Below are positions 25,151 through 34,856 of a DNA stretch of 64,000 nucleotides, piece by piece. How positions within the stretch are numbered: position 1 is the first letter of the stretch; the number at the start of each line of letters is the position of its first letter. The notes under the pieces were generated by a model, which was not told the DNA's origin, ran no database searches, and worked only from the letters and a program-made list of their open reading frames with translations. The translations under genes were made by a program, and so were the position numbers. The DNA lies in contig VGNE01000012.1 in the NCBI GenBank assembly GCA_016866215.1, positions 1 through 64,000 of the forward strand. The letters are read 5' to 3'. This stretch comes from Chloroflexota bacterium (GTDB taxonomy: Bacteria > Chloroflexota > Anaerolineae > Anaerolineales > Villigracilaceae).

Positions 25151-27211
25151 TCAACTACTCAACCGCTCTTCCGCGTAAGCCAGCAGACCGCCCACGTCAA
25201 TAATGCGCCGTAAAAAATCGGGGAAGGGCACGGCCTGGTATTGTGCGCCAGTCGTCAGGTTACGGATGACTCCCGCGGCTGGTTCCACCTCGATCTCGTC
25301 GCCTTCGCTGATTCCATCCACTGCCTGCGGACATTCCAAAATTGGTAAGCCAATGTTGATGGCATTGCGGAAGAAGATGCGCGCATAGGATTTGGCGATG
25401 ACAGCCGAGACACCCGCGGCTTTGATGGTGAGAGGTGCGACCTCACGCGACGATCCACAGCCGAAATTTGAATCAGCGACAATGAGATCGCCGCGCCTCA
25501 TCTTTTGGACAAAGTTCGCGTCGGCATCTTCCATGCAGTGCAGGGATAGTTCGCGCGGATCGGCGGTGTTGCAGTGGCGCGCGGGGATGATCGCGTCGGT
25601 ATCCACGTTCCTGCCAAACTTCCACGCGTGACCATGAATGCGGACTCGCTCGCGAAGGTAATCCTTTTGCACGGGCCCGCCCGCGTGGCGCGGTAATATA
25701 TCAAAGAACAGGACTCGATCCGGGCGGGCATAGTCGGGCAGACGTGCCTCGGCAAAGGTAAGCACATCTTGTTTGGTGAGCTTTGTTCGTTCATCAGGCA
25801 CAATGCAAGCGCAGGTCAACTCGCCGAAGATTATGTCCGGCACGCCAACCACCGCCGCGTCTTTGACGCCTGGAAGCGAACGCAAAACCATTTCGATATT
25901 GCCGGGATAGATTTTGAATCCGCCGCGTATGATGACTTCATGCTTGCGCCCGACGATTCGCACAGGACCGTCCGCGTCAACGACTGCAAGGTCGCCTGTA
26001 TGAAGCCAGCCTTCCTTATCCAGAACTTGCGCGGTGGCTTCGGGGTTGTCCCAGTATCCGGTCATGATGTTATATCCGCGCGCGCACAGTTCGCCTTCTT
26101 CACCATACGGCAGGGACGCGCCTTCCGCGTTGATCACTTTAAGTTCGATGTCGTCCAATGGCGTGCCGACTGTTTCCGTTGCGGTAATGGGGCCGTCTTC
26201 GAGCTGGGTCATGGTGACGGCGGGCGAGGCTTCGGTCAAGCCGTAGCCGATCAGCAATTTGAAATCCATTTCTTCGCGGGCGCGGCGCACGAGTTCGGGA
26301 GGGCAGGGCGCGCCCGCCATGATGCCCGTGCGAAGGGTTGCGCATGAAGACGCGTGGAAGTCCGCGTGATTTAATTCCAGCGCGAACATGGTCGGCACAC
26401 CGGAGAGGACGGTAACGCCGGTCTCTTTGACCAGCCTCAAGGCTTCGCTGGGGCGGTAATGCGGCATGCAAACCAATTGTCCGCCCGCAACCGCGCAGGC
26501 CAGCGCGATGGCGGTAATGCCGAAGGTGTTGGAAAATGGGATCGTGCCGAGGAAAATATCCTCTGCCGTACATTCCAACCGCGACGCGATATCGGCCGCG
26601 TTATGCGTCATGCCACCGTGAGTCAGGATTGCGCCGCGCGGTTCGCCCGAACTGCCCAGCGAATGAATGATCGCCGCCGCGTCGTGCGGTTTTGCGATGA
26701 CGGGTGGAAGCGGAGCAGTGTCTTTCAGCAGACTGTCCCACGAAATGACACCGTCTTTCTTCTGCGATTTCGATGCGGACATCGAGATTACAAAATTTAA
26801 TTCGGGCAGGCTGGCGCGCAGGTCCAGCGCCATATCAAGATGATCCATGCCGTTGAATTGTTTCGGGTCTGAAAAGGTGATCAGCGCTTTTGGTTTTGTC
26901 TTTGTGAGGCGCGCGAGTGCGTCGGCGCGGTCGCGGCGCACGTTGACCGGCACAAGGATCAACCCCGCTTTGGCGGCGGCAAAGATCGTGATCACGTACG
27001 CGGGTGTGTTGGGTAATGTCACACCGAGACGATCTCCGGGATGTAGTCCCAACTCGCGCAGTCCAGCGGCAAGCGAGTTGGCCTTAAGTTCCACGTCTGC
27101 GTAGGACCAGCGTTCCTTATCGAGACGTAAAAAAGTCTGGTGGGGAAAGCGCATTGCCTGCACGCTCAACAATTCGCCAATGGTTGTGTTGTGAAAGGTT
27201 TCGTATGTCAT
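25151..27211 (-). CDS. Fusion: AMP-dependent acyl-CoA ligase (N-term) + isopropylmalate dehydratase small subunit/aconitase swivel domain (C-term)
   Basis: Ligase: TYVLTHG-type loop region, GYGLTEASPAVTMTQ, WLHTGDLAVVDADGPVRIVGRKHEVIIRGGFKIYP. Then LeuD: GHAWKFGRNVDTDAIIPARHCNTADPRELSLHCMED...DSNFGCGSSREVAPLTIKAAGVSAVIAKSYARIFFRNAINIGLP. Confidence 0.85.
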   Translation of the reverse strand: MTYETFHNTTIGELLSVQAMRFPHQTFLRLDKERWSYADVELKANSLAAGLRELGLHPGDRLGVTLPNTPAYVITIFAAAKAGLILVPVNVRRDRADALARLTKTKPKALITFSDPKQFNGMDHLDMALDLRASLPELNFVISMSASKSQKKDGVISWDSLLKDTAPLPPVIAKPHDAAAIIHSLGSSGEPRGAILTHGGMTHNAADIASRLECTAEDIFLGTIPFSNTFGITAIALACAVAGGQLVCMPHYRPSEALRLVKETGVTVLSGVPTMFALELNHADFHASSCATLRTGIMAGAPCPPELVRRAREEMDFKLLIGYGLTEASPAVTMTQLEDGPITATETVGTPLDDIELKVINAEGASLPYGEEGELCARGYNIMTGYWDNPEATAQVLDKEGWLHTGDLAVVDADGPVRIVGRKHEVIIRGGFKIYPGNIEMVLRSLPGVKDAAVVGVPDIIFGELTCACIVPDERTKLTKQDVLTFAEARLPDYARPDRVLFFDILPRHAGGPVQKDYLRERVRIHGHAWKFGRNVDTDAIIPARHCNTADPRELSLHCMEDADANFVQKMRRGDLIVADSNFGCGSSREVAPLTIKAAGVSAVIAKSYARIFFRNAINIGLPILECPQAVDGISEGDEIEVEPAAGVIRNLTTGAQYQAVPFPDFLRRIIDVGGLLAYAEERLSS

Positions 27212-27227
27212 GGGTCACTCTCTCTAA

Positions 27228-27341
27228 TATGTCACTGCGAGCGCGTAGCGCGAAGCAGTCTCCTGTTGCGAGGGGGGTTGTGTCGCCACGGCGCCACGGC
27301 GACGCTTAGTCACAAAAAAACAAGAGCGCTCCTCGCAATGA
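27228..27341. repeat. Dispersed palindromic repeat of the GTCATTGCGAGG...CCTCGCAATGAC family
   Basis: gtcactgcgag...cgaagcagtctcc...gcgctcctcgcaatgac. Confidence 0.65.
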
Positions 27342-27351
27342 CCTATCCAGT

Positions 27352-28608
27352 TTACAAATCCGCCGGTGAAATGATTCTTCCCGCGATGGCGGATGCGGCG
27401 GCGACGTATGGATTCGCCAGGTACACTTCGCTTGCAATGTGTCCCATGCGCCCGCGGAAGTTGCGGTTGCTGGTGGAAACGCAGCGCTCGCCGGCGGCAA
27501 GCACGCCCATGTGACCGCCAAGGCAGGGTCCGCAAGTGGGAGTGCTGACGGAGCAATCGGCTTCGATGAAGATTTCGATCAAGCCTTCGCGCAGCGCGTC
27601 CAGATAGACTTTTTGCGAGCCGGGGATGATCACCGCGCGCACGCGCGGATGTATCTTGCGTCCTTTGAGAATTTCCGCCGCGGCGCGCAAATCTTCGATA
27701 TTGCCGTTGGTGCACATGCCGATCACGACCTGATTGATTTCCAAATGATTTAATTCCGAAACTGGTTTAACGTTTTCCGGGATAAAGGGAACCGCAACAA
27801 AGGGTTCGAACTTGGATACGTCAATATCATAAACAGCAGAGTACTCTGCATCGGGATCGCTTCGCAAATACAAACCATCGTCCCGTCCGCGTGTGTGCAG
27901 ATAGGCGCGGGTGGTTTCATCCGCCGCGAAGAGACCAGCTTTTGCGCCCGCTTCTATCGCCATGTTCGCCATCGAGAAGCGGTGACTCATACCCATGCTG
28001 TCAATCGTTTCGCCGGTAAATTCCATGGCTTGATAACGCGCGCCTTCAACTCCAATGAGCGCAATGGTGTGCAGGATCAAATCCTTCCCGCCGACCCATT
28101 TTGGCAATTTACCGTGATAGATAAACTTCACACTCTCAGGCACTTTCATCCACATCTCACCGATCGCCATCGCCACAGCCGCGTCGGTCGAGCCGATGCC
28201 TGTGCCGAACGCGCCGACGAACCCATGCGTGCAGGTATGCGAATCCGCGCCTGCGATCAGGTCACCCGGCGCGACCAATCCCTGCTCAGGCAACAGGATG
28301 TGCTGGATGCCGGCGCGTCCCACATCGTAAAAGCGGATGCCGTGTTTATCCGCGAACTCGCGGCATTGCTTGACGATCTCTGCGCTTTTGATATCTTTCG
28401 CGGGCGTGAAATGATCCATCACGAAGACGATCTTCTTCGGGTCGAAGACGCGCGCGTTCCTGATCTTCTCGAATTCTTCGATGGCAAGCACGCCCGATAG
28501 TTCGGATGCCAGCACCAGGTCCACGCGTGCGTTGATGAATTGACCGGGGAATAATTCCTTTTGGTCGCATTTGGCGGCAAGTATTTTTTCAGCGAGAGTA
28601 TGTCCCAT
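27352..28608 (-). CDS. 3-isopropylmalate dehydratase large subunit/aconitase family (LeuC-like)
   Basis: LIAGADSHTCTHGFVGAFGTGIGSTDAAVAMAIGEMW...CTNGNIEDLRAAAEILKG...CGPCLGGHMGVLAAGERCVSTSNRNFRGRMGH. Confidence 0.9.
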   Translation of the reverse strand: MGHTLAEKILAAKCDQKELFPGQFINARVDLVLASELSGVLAIEEFEKIRNARVFDPKKIVFVMDHFTPAKDIKSAEIVKQCREFADKHGIRFYDVGRAGIQHILLPEQGLVAPGDLIAGADSHTCTHGFVGAFGTGIGSTDAAVAMAIGEMWMKVPESVKFIYHGKLPKWVGGKDLILHTIALIGVEGARYQAMEFTGETIDSMGMSHRFSMANMAIEAGAKAGLFAADETTRAYLHTRGRDDGLYLRSDPDAEYSAVYDIDVSKFEPFVAVPFIPENVKPVSELNHLEINQVVIGMCTNGNIEDLRAAAEILKGRKIHPRVRAVIIPGSQKVYLDALREGLIEIFIEADCSVSTPTCGPCLGGHMGVLAAGERCVSTSNRNFRGRMGHIASEVYLANPYVAAASAIAGRIISPADL

Positions 28609-28633
28609 AAATGGTTTCCTTTATGCAATTTTA

Positions 28634-28828
28634 TGTCATTGCGAGTATATCCATAGCGGGCGAAAACCGCTATTCTATGCGAAATGACACTCTGTGTCAT
28701 TAGTAGGGCGGTGTCTCGATACGGACTTCGTCCTACTCGACCACCAGGCCGAAGCAATCTCCTCACGTTGGTGGGGATTGCTTCGTCGCTCCCCTTCGCT
28801 ATTGCAAAGGGTCACTCCTCGCAATGAC
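28634..28828. repeat. Composite of dispersed palindromic repeats
   Basis: gtcattgcgag...; ggtgtctcgatacggacttcgtcctactcgacc; cgaagcaatctcc...ggggattgcttcg; actcctcgcaatgac. Confidence 0.65.
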
Positions 28829-30676
28829 GGATGTTAAGTCATCTATCACCGCGATTCTCTCAGCAGAGACTCGTCCTTCGTTATCCCAGCCGCGTTCGAA
28901 ATAATATTCATCCAACATATTCTGGAATTGTTCGCGGTCAATGTGATGACCTTTTGTCTTGCGCGCGGGCATGGGTTCGTCGAAATATCGTTTGGGCAAA
29001 GTATCGTCGGTGCGCGTCAAGCCGAAGTCCGCGTTGATCAGGCGTTCGGTATCCAATGTTCGGCGTCCGACAGCGCGTAGAGTCTCAAGTGTATATTCAA
29101 GTCCAGTTGCCGCCGCGATCAATTCGCAAAATTCTTCGTAACCCAGCAAATGTGGACTGTTGAATCCGCGCGTGATGAACCTGCACAAGCCCAGGCAATC
29201 GCCCACCGCGAAAATATCATCGCCCCACGCGATGATGAGACCTTTATCCTTGTAGCCTGTCGGGTCGGGATCGTTGGCGCGCCCGTAAATTTTTGCGCGC
29301 ACATCATCGGGCAGTTTGAAAACTTCCAGCGTGGGACGGTTGCGTAAATGATCCGCGCCGCGGCTGGCAACTGCAATCCCCAATGCAAAGCCTTTGAAAT
29401 ATCGTACATCATGCGGATCGGACTGCGGCAAATTTTTTACGGCGATCAAATAATCGCGTGCTTCAGGGGGGAAGAAGCGCATTGCTTGCGAACTCTCAGC
29501 CAATTTGTCGCCGAAGCCGCGCCGATACGCGATGTCTTCAATCAACGCATGGGCAGTTTCGTAATCGCCCCAATGCAAAGGCGCGCCAGTCATTGAATCG
29601 TCAATCAAGCCGCGCTGATATAACTCCATTGCCCAGGCGATGATCGTTCCCGTCGAAGACGCATCCAGCCCCAAATCGTTGACCAGATTGTTTAAAGTAA
29701 TCACCTGCTCGGTTGGCGCAATCCCGATGTTTGCGCCGAGCAAACCAATCGTTGAATATTCGGGTCCCTCGCCGCCGAGAATGTTGCGGTGGCGGCAATG
29801 CACAACACAGGATGTACATGCCAGCATCTTGTCCGAGAACTTTTCAATCTCCTCGGCGTTGAGCGTGTCCTCAAAATAATTATCCTGACTGTTGCGCGTG
29901 CGGATCGCGCCGAGTCGGTTGCTGACTTCCTATAATAAAGGCGTGCCCACTCTTCCAAGCACCTGCACGATCTTTGAATTCTTTAGATCATTCTGTTGTT
30001 TGACGCGCAGCGCGCGCAGTGTGTCTTTTTGCGCGACTTCAATCGTCTCGCCGCCGCGTGCAACGATGGCTTTGAGATTCTTACTCCCCATGACTGCGCC
30101 CATGCCGCCGCGTCCCGCCGCGTTTTTCTTGCCCGTCATAATTGCCGCCATGCGAACAAGATTTTCTCCCGATGGACCGATCACTGCGGATACAGTTCCC
30201 GCTCCATGCTTTGCTTTGAGTTGATCTTGCGCTTCGATGATTCTCGTCCCCCAGAGTCCATCCGCAGGCAGAATGCTGATCTTTCCATCTTCGAGTAATA
30301 AATACGATGGCTTTTCCGCGCGACCCAAAATAACGAGACGGTCAAATCCCGCTTTACGCATTGCTGCCGCGAAAAAACCGCCGCAATTTGAGTCTCCTAA
30401 TATCCCGCTTTCGGGCGAGCGCGCTGAAACATTGAAGCGCGCCGCGTTGGGCGCCATGGTGCCTGTCAATAATCCTGCGCCGATGATGAGCGGATTGCGC
30501 GGATCGAATGCGTCAATATCGCGCGGGTCGCCGTGTGCGCGAAGGTAATGACGCAGGTACGCCATATTCAATCCGCGCCCGCCAAGATAGGCGCGCATCA
30601 AATTGTCAGGAATGAATGTGATTTTAATTTCACCATCAGTGAGATTGATGATTGCGATGGTTGCCTGATAAATCAC
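28799..30676 (-). pseudogene. Aldehyde:ferredoxin oxidoreductase (AOR), interrupted by an in-frame TAG
   Basis: N-part LGGRGLNMAYL...GRGGMGAVMGSKNLKAIVARG; then ...VGTPLL-TAG-EVSNRLGAIRTRNSQDNYFED...MLACTSCVVHCRHRN in the same frame. GTG start 30676 proposed. Confidence 0.8.
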
Positions 30677-30677
30677 A

Positions 30678-30929
30678 TCAACCTCCCGCAATCGGCCAGA
30701 CGAGATGAACGCGCGCATCTTCATTCAACAAAGAATCGCGAGACGCTTCCGCATCACCGATAAAAATGTGAGGCGGAGTCTGGTCGAACTCAATGCCGAG
30801 GCTCGGATACTGTTCCCGAAGCGCAACCAGCAAATCGTCGACGCGTGAAGCGGGGTTTATATCCATCTCAATTTCACGAAGACCAATCGCGCGCCAGAAC
30901 GGTTCCGCAAGTCTGACGTAAACTTTCAC
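30678..30929 (-). CDS. MoaD/ThiS-like sulfur carrier (GTG start proposed)
   Basis: VKVYVRLAEPFWRAIG...VDDLLVALREQYPS...LNEDARVHLVWPIAGG (C-terminal GG); overlaps AOR start. Confidence 0.7.
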   Translation of the reverse strand: MKVYVRLAEPFWRAIGLREIEMDINPASRVDDLLVALREQYPSLGIEFDQTPPHIFIGDAEASRDSLLNEDARVHLVWPIAGG

Positions 30930-30930
30930 A

Positions 30931-32244
30931 TCAAACTCTTTCTCTCTTGCGCGAGAGTTCGTAATCCAATTCTTCATCGGTGACTTCCTGATTGGCTCTT
31001 ATGCGGCGACTCATCACGGTGACAATTCTTCTGACGTCTTCATCCGAAAGCAGGCGATTGGAGCGTTTGGCAACTTCCAGAATTTTTGTTATATAGGTGG
31101 GATTTTCCTCGATCTTATTTTTGCGCAGGAAGAAGCGCACGTTATGTTCGCCCGATAAGGGTCCGATTTCAATTTCATGGACGCGCCCGACCATGCTGGA
31201 AGGCACGCCGCAGTACACATGTTCCGCAAGCCAGTTGTCATTCTTGCTAAGGGCTTTTGCAATTGCCGCGGCGTGAACGCCAGTGGCTGTGCGGAACGAA
31301 TCCGCGCCGACAATGGGATAGTTGAAGGGAATGACCGCGCCGCATTTTTCGGAGATCACTTCGCAATATTCGGGGAGTTTGGTCAAGTCGCGGTTTGCCC
31401 AGCCAAGCAGGTTGAGGTTGACAAGTAGGAGTTCCATCGGCGTGTTGCCGCTGCGTTCGCCGATGCCCAAACCGCAGGCATGGACGCGATCCGCTCCCGC
31501 CTCGATTGCCGCGAGCGAATTGATGACGTCGAGTCCGCGGTCGCGGTGACCGTGCCAATCGATCCCGACATTTGGATCAATTTCATCCACCACCTTTCGC
31601 AGGAAAGTGATCAATGCGTGGACGCCGTGCGGCGTGATATGCCCGACTGTATCCGCCGCGCAAATGCGATGCGCGCCTGCGCGGATGGCTGTCGTGTACA
31701 CCTGGCGCAGAGTCTCGGGCTGTGCGCGGATCGTATCTTCGGTGACGAACATGACCGGGAGTCCGTTCTTCACCGCGAAACTCACTGATTCCTCGGTTTG
31801 TTTCAACAGGAAGTTAATGTCCCAGCCTTCGGCATATTGACGGATCGGGCTTGTGCCGACGAAGATGGCGGCTTCGATGGGCACACCGACTTCCTGTGAC
31901 ACATCCACAATGGGGGCGATATCTGAAACTACAGAACGCGCCGCGCTTTGGGGTTGGATGGGCATTTTCTGGTTGACGATTTCCTTCGCCAGAACCGTGA
32001 CGTGGTATTTGAATTTTTCCCCCGCGCCGCACAAGCCCAAATCTGCCGCGTCAACTCCCAGATCGTTCATCAGATAGAGCAGGTACACCTTGTCCTGAAT
32101 CTCGGGCTGGATCACGGAAGGGGATTGCAGCCCGTCGCGCAGGGTCTCGTCCGTGACCATGATGCGCTGTTTTGGCTTTTCGGGCGCGTCCACCAGGTTC
32201 CAATCGTAGATCAATTCGTGTGTATCGTTAGGATTTGCAGACAT
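30931..32244 (-). CDS. HMGL-like/2-isopropylmalate-homocitrate synthase family enzyme (LeuA-like)
   Basis: IMVTDETLRDGLQSPSV...GAHRICAADTVGHITPHG...GIDWHGHRDRGLDVINSLAAIEAGADRVHACGLGIGERSGNTPMELLLVNL. Confidence 0.85.
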   Translation of the reverse strand: MSANPNDTHELIYDWNLVDAPEKPKQRIMVTDETLRDGLQSPSVIQPEIQDKVYLLYLMNDLGVDAADLGLCGAGEKFKYHVTVLAKEIVNQKMPIQPQSAARSVVSDIAPIVDVSQEVGVPIEAAIFVGTSPIRQYAEGWDINFLLKQTEESVSFAVKNGLPVMFVTEDTIRAQPETLRQVYTTAIRAGAHRICAADTVGHITPHGVHALITFLRKVVDEIDPNVGIDWHGHRDRGLDVINSLAAIEAGADRVHACGLGIGERSGNTPMELLLVNLNLLGWANRDLTKLPEYCEVISEKCGAVIPFNYPIVGADSFRTATGVHAAAIAKALSKNDNWLAEHVYCGVPSSMVGRVHEIEIGPLSGEHNVRFFLRKNKIEENPTYITKILEVAKRSNRLLSDEDVRRIVTVMSRRIRANQEVTDEELDYELSRKRERV

Positions 32245-32349
32245 GGTTTACTCCTTTGGTTACTTATGTCATCTTACACAGCAGGGGCGACTCGCCCAGC
32301 GAGAGCAAAGCGCCTTGCTAAATCTTGAAGGGTCGCCCCTACGATTGAT

Positions 32350-32940
32350 TCAATTCATCATTTCCCTGCCAGCTTGGAAAGCCTTTAAGTTTCCTTCCAA
32401 ATAGCGCGCAGGGATGCGAAGTTTCAAAGTCTTGTCCCAGGTTTCCTGTTGAATGGGCAGCAGGGTGGACAACGCGCCGAGCAGCACAACGTTTGCCATG
32501 CGCCCGTCACCGAGGTCGCGCGCGATCTTGGATGCGGGCAGAACGATCACGCGCAATCCTTTTGATTTCAAAAAGTCAATGGCTTCATGCGGATATATTT
32601 TTTCGGCGTTGGCAACCGAGCCTGGGATCAACTCATAATCGTTGACCAATATCGTCCCCTCTTTGGCGTTCACATAATGTGCGAAGCGCAACGCTTCCAG
32701 TTTTTCCAATCCGATCACGGCAAGCGCTTCACCGGGTGTGACAATGGGCGAATGTACTTTCGCAACGCGGCCGAAGCGTACGTGTGTCTCCACGCTTCCG
32801 CCGCGCTGCGAAACGCCATGCACTTCGGTTTGTTTGACGTCGAACCCCGCGCTGACCGCGGCAAGCGAAGTCAACTCGGCGATCAATAACGATCCCTGTC
32901 CGCCGACCCCCGCGAACATCAAACTAATCGTGTTGCTCAT
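32350..32940 (-). CDS. iorB: Indolepyruvate:ferredoxin oxidoreductase beta subunit
   Basis: ISLMFAGVGGQGSLLIAELTSLAA...KQTEVHGVSQRGGSVETHVRFG. Confidence 0.85.
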   Translation of the reverse strand: MSNTISLMFAGVGGQGSLLIAELTSLAAVSAGFDVKQTEVHGVSQRGGSVETHVRFGRVAKVHSPIVTPGEALAVIGLEKLEALRFAHYVNAKEGTILVNDYELIPGSVANAEKIYPHEAIDFLKSKGLRVIVLPASKIARDLGDGRMANVVLLGALSTLLPIQQETWDKTLKLRIPARYLEGNLKAFQAGREMMN

Positions 32941-34682
32941 ACCATCACCTCCGCAAGTTTGATCGCGTCCGTTGGGCAGACTTGCGCGCAGACGGTGCAG
33001 GATGTACATTCATTTGCGGCGATGACGGGGAAATTTTGTCCCGTGCGCGTGATGGCGGGACACCAAACTTTGAAGCATGCGTCGCATTGCGTACACAGTT
33101 CTTCTTCCACTACAAAGGGGATGACGTTCCGCCTCTTCATCTCTGGAAGTTGCTGGCACGCTCCCCGGGCAATTACTACCGACGGTCCCTGGTATGCGAT
33201 GGCGCGTCGAAGTGTGTTGACGATTCCCTTGCGCTGCCAGGTATCCACCACTTCGACGGAACCCACACCTGTTGCGCGGCAAAAAGCCTCAAGGTCCAGT
33301 TTGGGCGCGTCCTCTCCCATAACATTCTTTCCTGAGGCGGGATTTTGCTGGCTTCCCGTCATGCCTGTGGCGGAGTTATCCAAAATCACAAGCGTGAGAT
33401 GGCTCTTGTTGTAGACCGCGTCAATGAGCGGCGGAATGCCTGCGTGAATGAAGGTCGAATCGCCGATAACCGCGACGGTATCTTCGTGTCCGGCTTGTTC
33501 CAATCCAACCGCCACACCGATGCTCGCGCCCATGCAAAATGTAGTGTGTTCTGCTTCATAGGGAGGCAGAGCGCCCAGGGTGTAGCAACCAATGTCGCCC
33601 GATACAGTAACCTTCAACTGGCGCAAAGCCGCGAAGACCGTGCGATGTCCGCAGCCGACGCACATCATCGGCGGACGCGGGATCAGGTTAACGCCTTCTG
33701 TATATGGCTTGGGTGGGTTGCCAAGCGCGAGTGCTTGCTGCAAACGTCCCGGCGAGTATTCGCCGATCACGCCAAAGATTTCCTTGCCTTTGAGGTTTGT
33801 GATTCCCAAATTGCGCATGTATTCTTCGATGAACGGCTCGCCCTCTTCGATGACATACACGGTCTCATATTGGGAGCAAAACTCACGCAGCAAGTTTACG
33901 GGCAGGGGAAAGGTCATTCCCAATCGCAAGACTCCCGCTTCGGGCATGACTTCCTTAACATATTGATACGCGATTCCTGAAGTCACCACGCCGATTGATT
34001 TATTATCATTGTGTTCGATGCGATTGAATGAACATGTTTCGGCGTATTCCGTGAGCGCATTCAGCGTTTTCTCAACTTCGGGTCGGCGCGCCAGGCGATA
34101 GATTGGGACAGAGAAGCGTTTCGCGTCGCGCACGAATTCCTTCTGTTCAACTTCCTTGCGTTCGCCGACTTCGACCAATCCTTTATGATGCGCGAGGCGC
34201 GTGGTGGTGCGTAACATAACGGGCGATTTGAATTGTTCGGATAATTCCAAGCCTGCGATGATGAAGTCGTGACATTCCTGCGCGTCGCTCGGCTCCAACA
34301 CAGGGACTTTTGCTACGCGCGCAAGATAACGATTATCCTGTTCGTTTTGCGAGGAGTGCATGCCAGGGTCGTCGGCAGAGATAACCACGAAGCCGCCGTT
34401 CGTGCCTGAATACGGAAAGACCATGAACGCGTCTGCGGCGACATTCAAGCCGACGTGTTTCATCGTGACCAGAACACGTAAGCCTCCAATCGCCGCGCCC
34501 ATACCCTCCTCAAACGCAACCTTTTCATTCGCGGACCAGCGTGGATTGGTTTCGGGGAAGCGCGTTGCGAGAGTCTCGATGATCTCGGTACTTGGCGTGC
34601 CGGGATACCCGGAGACAAATTTCACTCCGGCTTCCCACGCTCCGCGGGCGATGGCTTCATTGCCTAACAAAAATTCACGCAT
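32937..34682 (-). CDS. iorA: Indolepyruvate:ferredoxin oxidoreductase alpha subunit
   Basis: LLGNEAIARGAWEAGVKFVSGYPGTPSTEI...MCVGCGHRTVFAAL...CTQCDACFKVWCP...CTSCTVCAQVCPTDAIK. Confidence 0.9.
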   Translation of the reverse strand: MREFLLGNEAIARGAWEAGVKFVSGYPGTPSTEIIETLATRFPETNPRWSANEKVAFEEGMGAAIGGLRVLVTMKHVGLNVAADAFMVFPYSGTNGGFVVISADDPGMHSSQNEQDNRYLARVAKVPVLEPSDAQECHDFIIAGLELSEQFKSPVMLRTTTRLAHHKGLVEVGERKEVEQKEFVRDAKRFSVPIYRLARRPEVEKTLNALTEYAETCSFNRIEHNDNKSIGVVTSGIAYQYVKEVMPEAGVLRLGMTFPLPVNLLREFCSQYETVYVIEEGEPFIEEYMRNLGITNLKGKEIFGVIGEYSPGRLQQALALGNPPKPYTEGVNLIPRPPMMCVGCGHRTVFAALRQLKVTVSGDIGCYTLGALPPYEAEHTTFCMGASIGVAVGLEQAGHEDTVAVIGDSTFIHAGIPPLIDAVYNKSHLTLVILDNSATGMTGSQQNPASGKNVMGEDAPKLDLEAFCRATGVGSVEVVDTWQRKGIVNTLRRAIAYQGPSVVIARGACQQLPEMKRRNVIPFVVEEELCTQCDACFKVWCPAITRTGQNFPVIAANECTSCTVCAQVCPTDAIKLAEVMV

Positions 34683-34697
34683 GACACCTCCGTGTTC

Positions 34698-34853
34698 ATG
34701 TCATTGCGAGGGCGCTGGTCGAGTGGCGTTCGTTGCGTATCGAGACCATTGCCCGAAGCAATCTCCTCGCATAACGGGGGATTGCTTCGTCGGGTCTCGA
34801 TACGAGCGGGAAGAACACTCGCTCTACTCGACCCTCCTCGCAATGACGGTACA
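34698..34853. repeat. Dispersed palindromic repeat (GTCATTGCGAGG and GGTCTCGATACG families nested)
   Basis: gtcattgcgagggcgctggtcgag...cgaagcaatctcc...ggggattgcttcg...ctactcgaccctcctcgcaatgac. Confidence 0.7.
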
Positions 34854-34856
34854 TTT

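Noticed and set aside
29900-29960. Pyrrolysine at the AOR TAG
   Set aside because: The position does not look catalytic, no pyl genes are visible, and a TTG-to-TAG point change is simpler.
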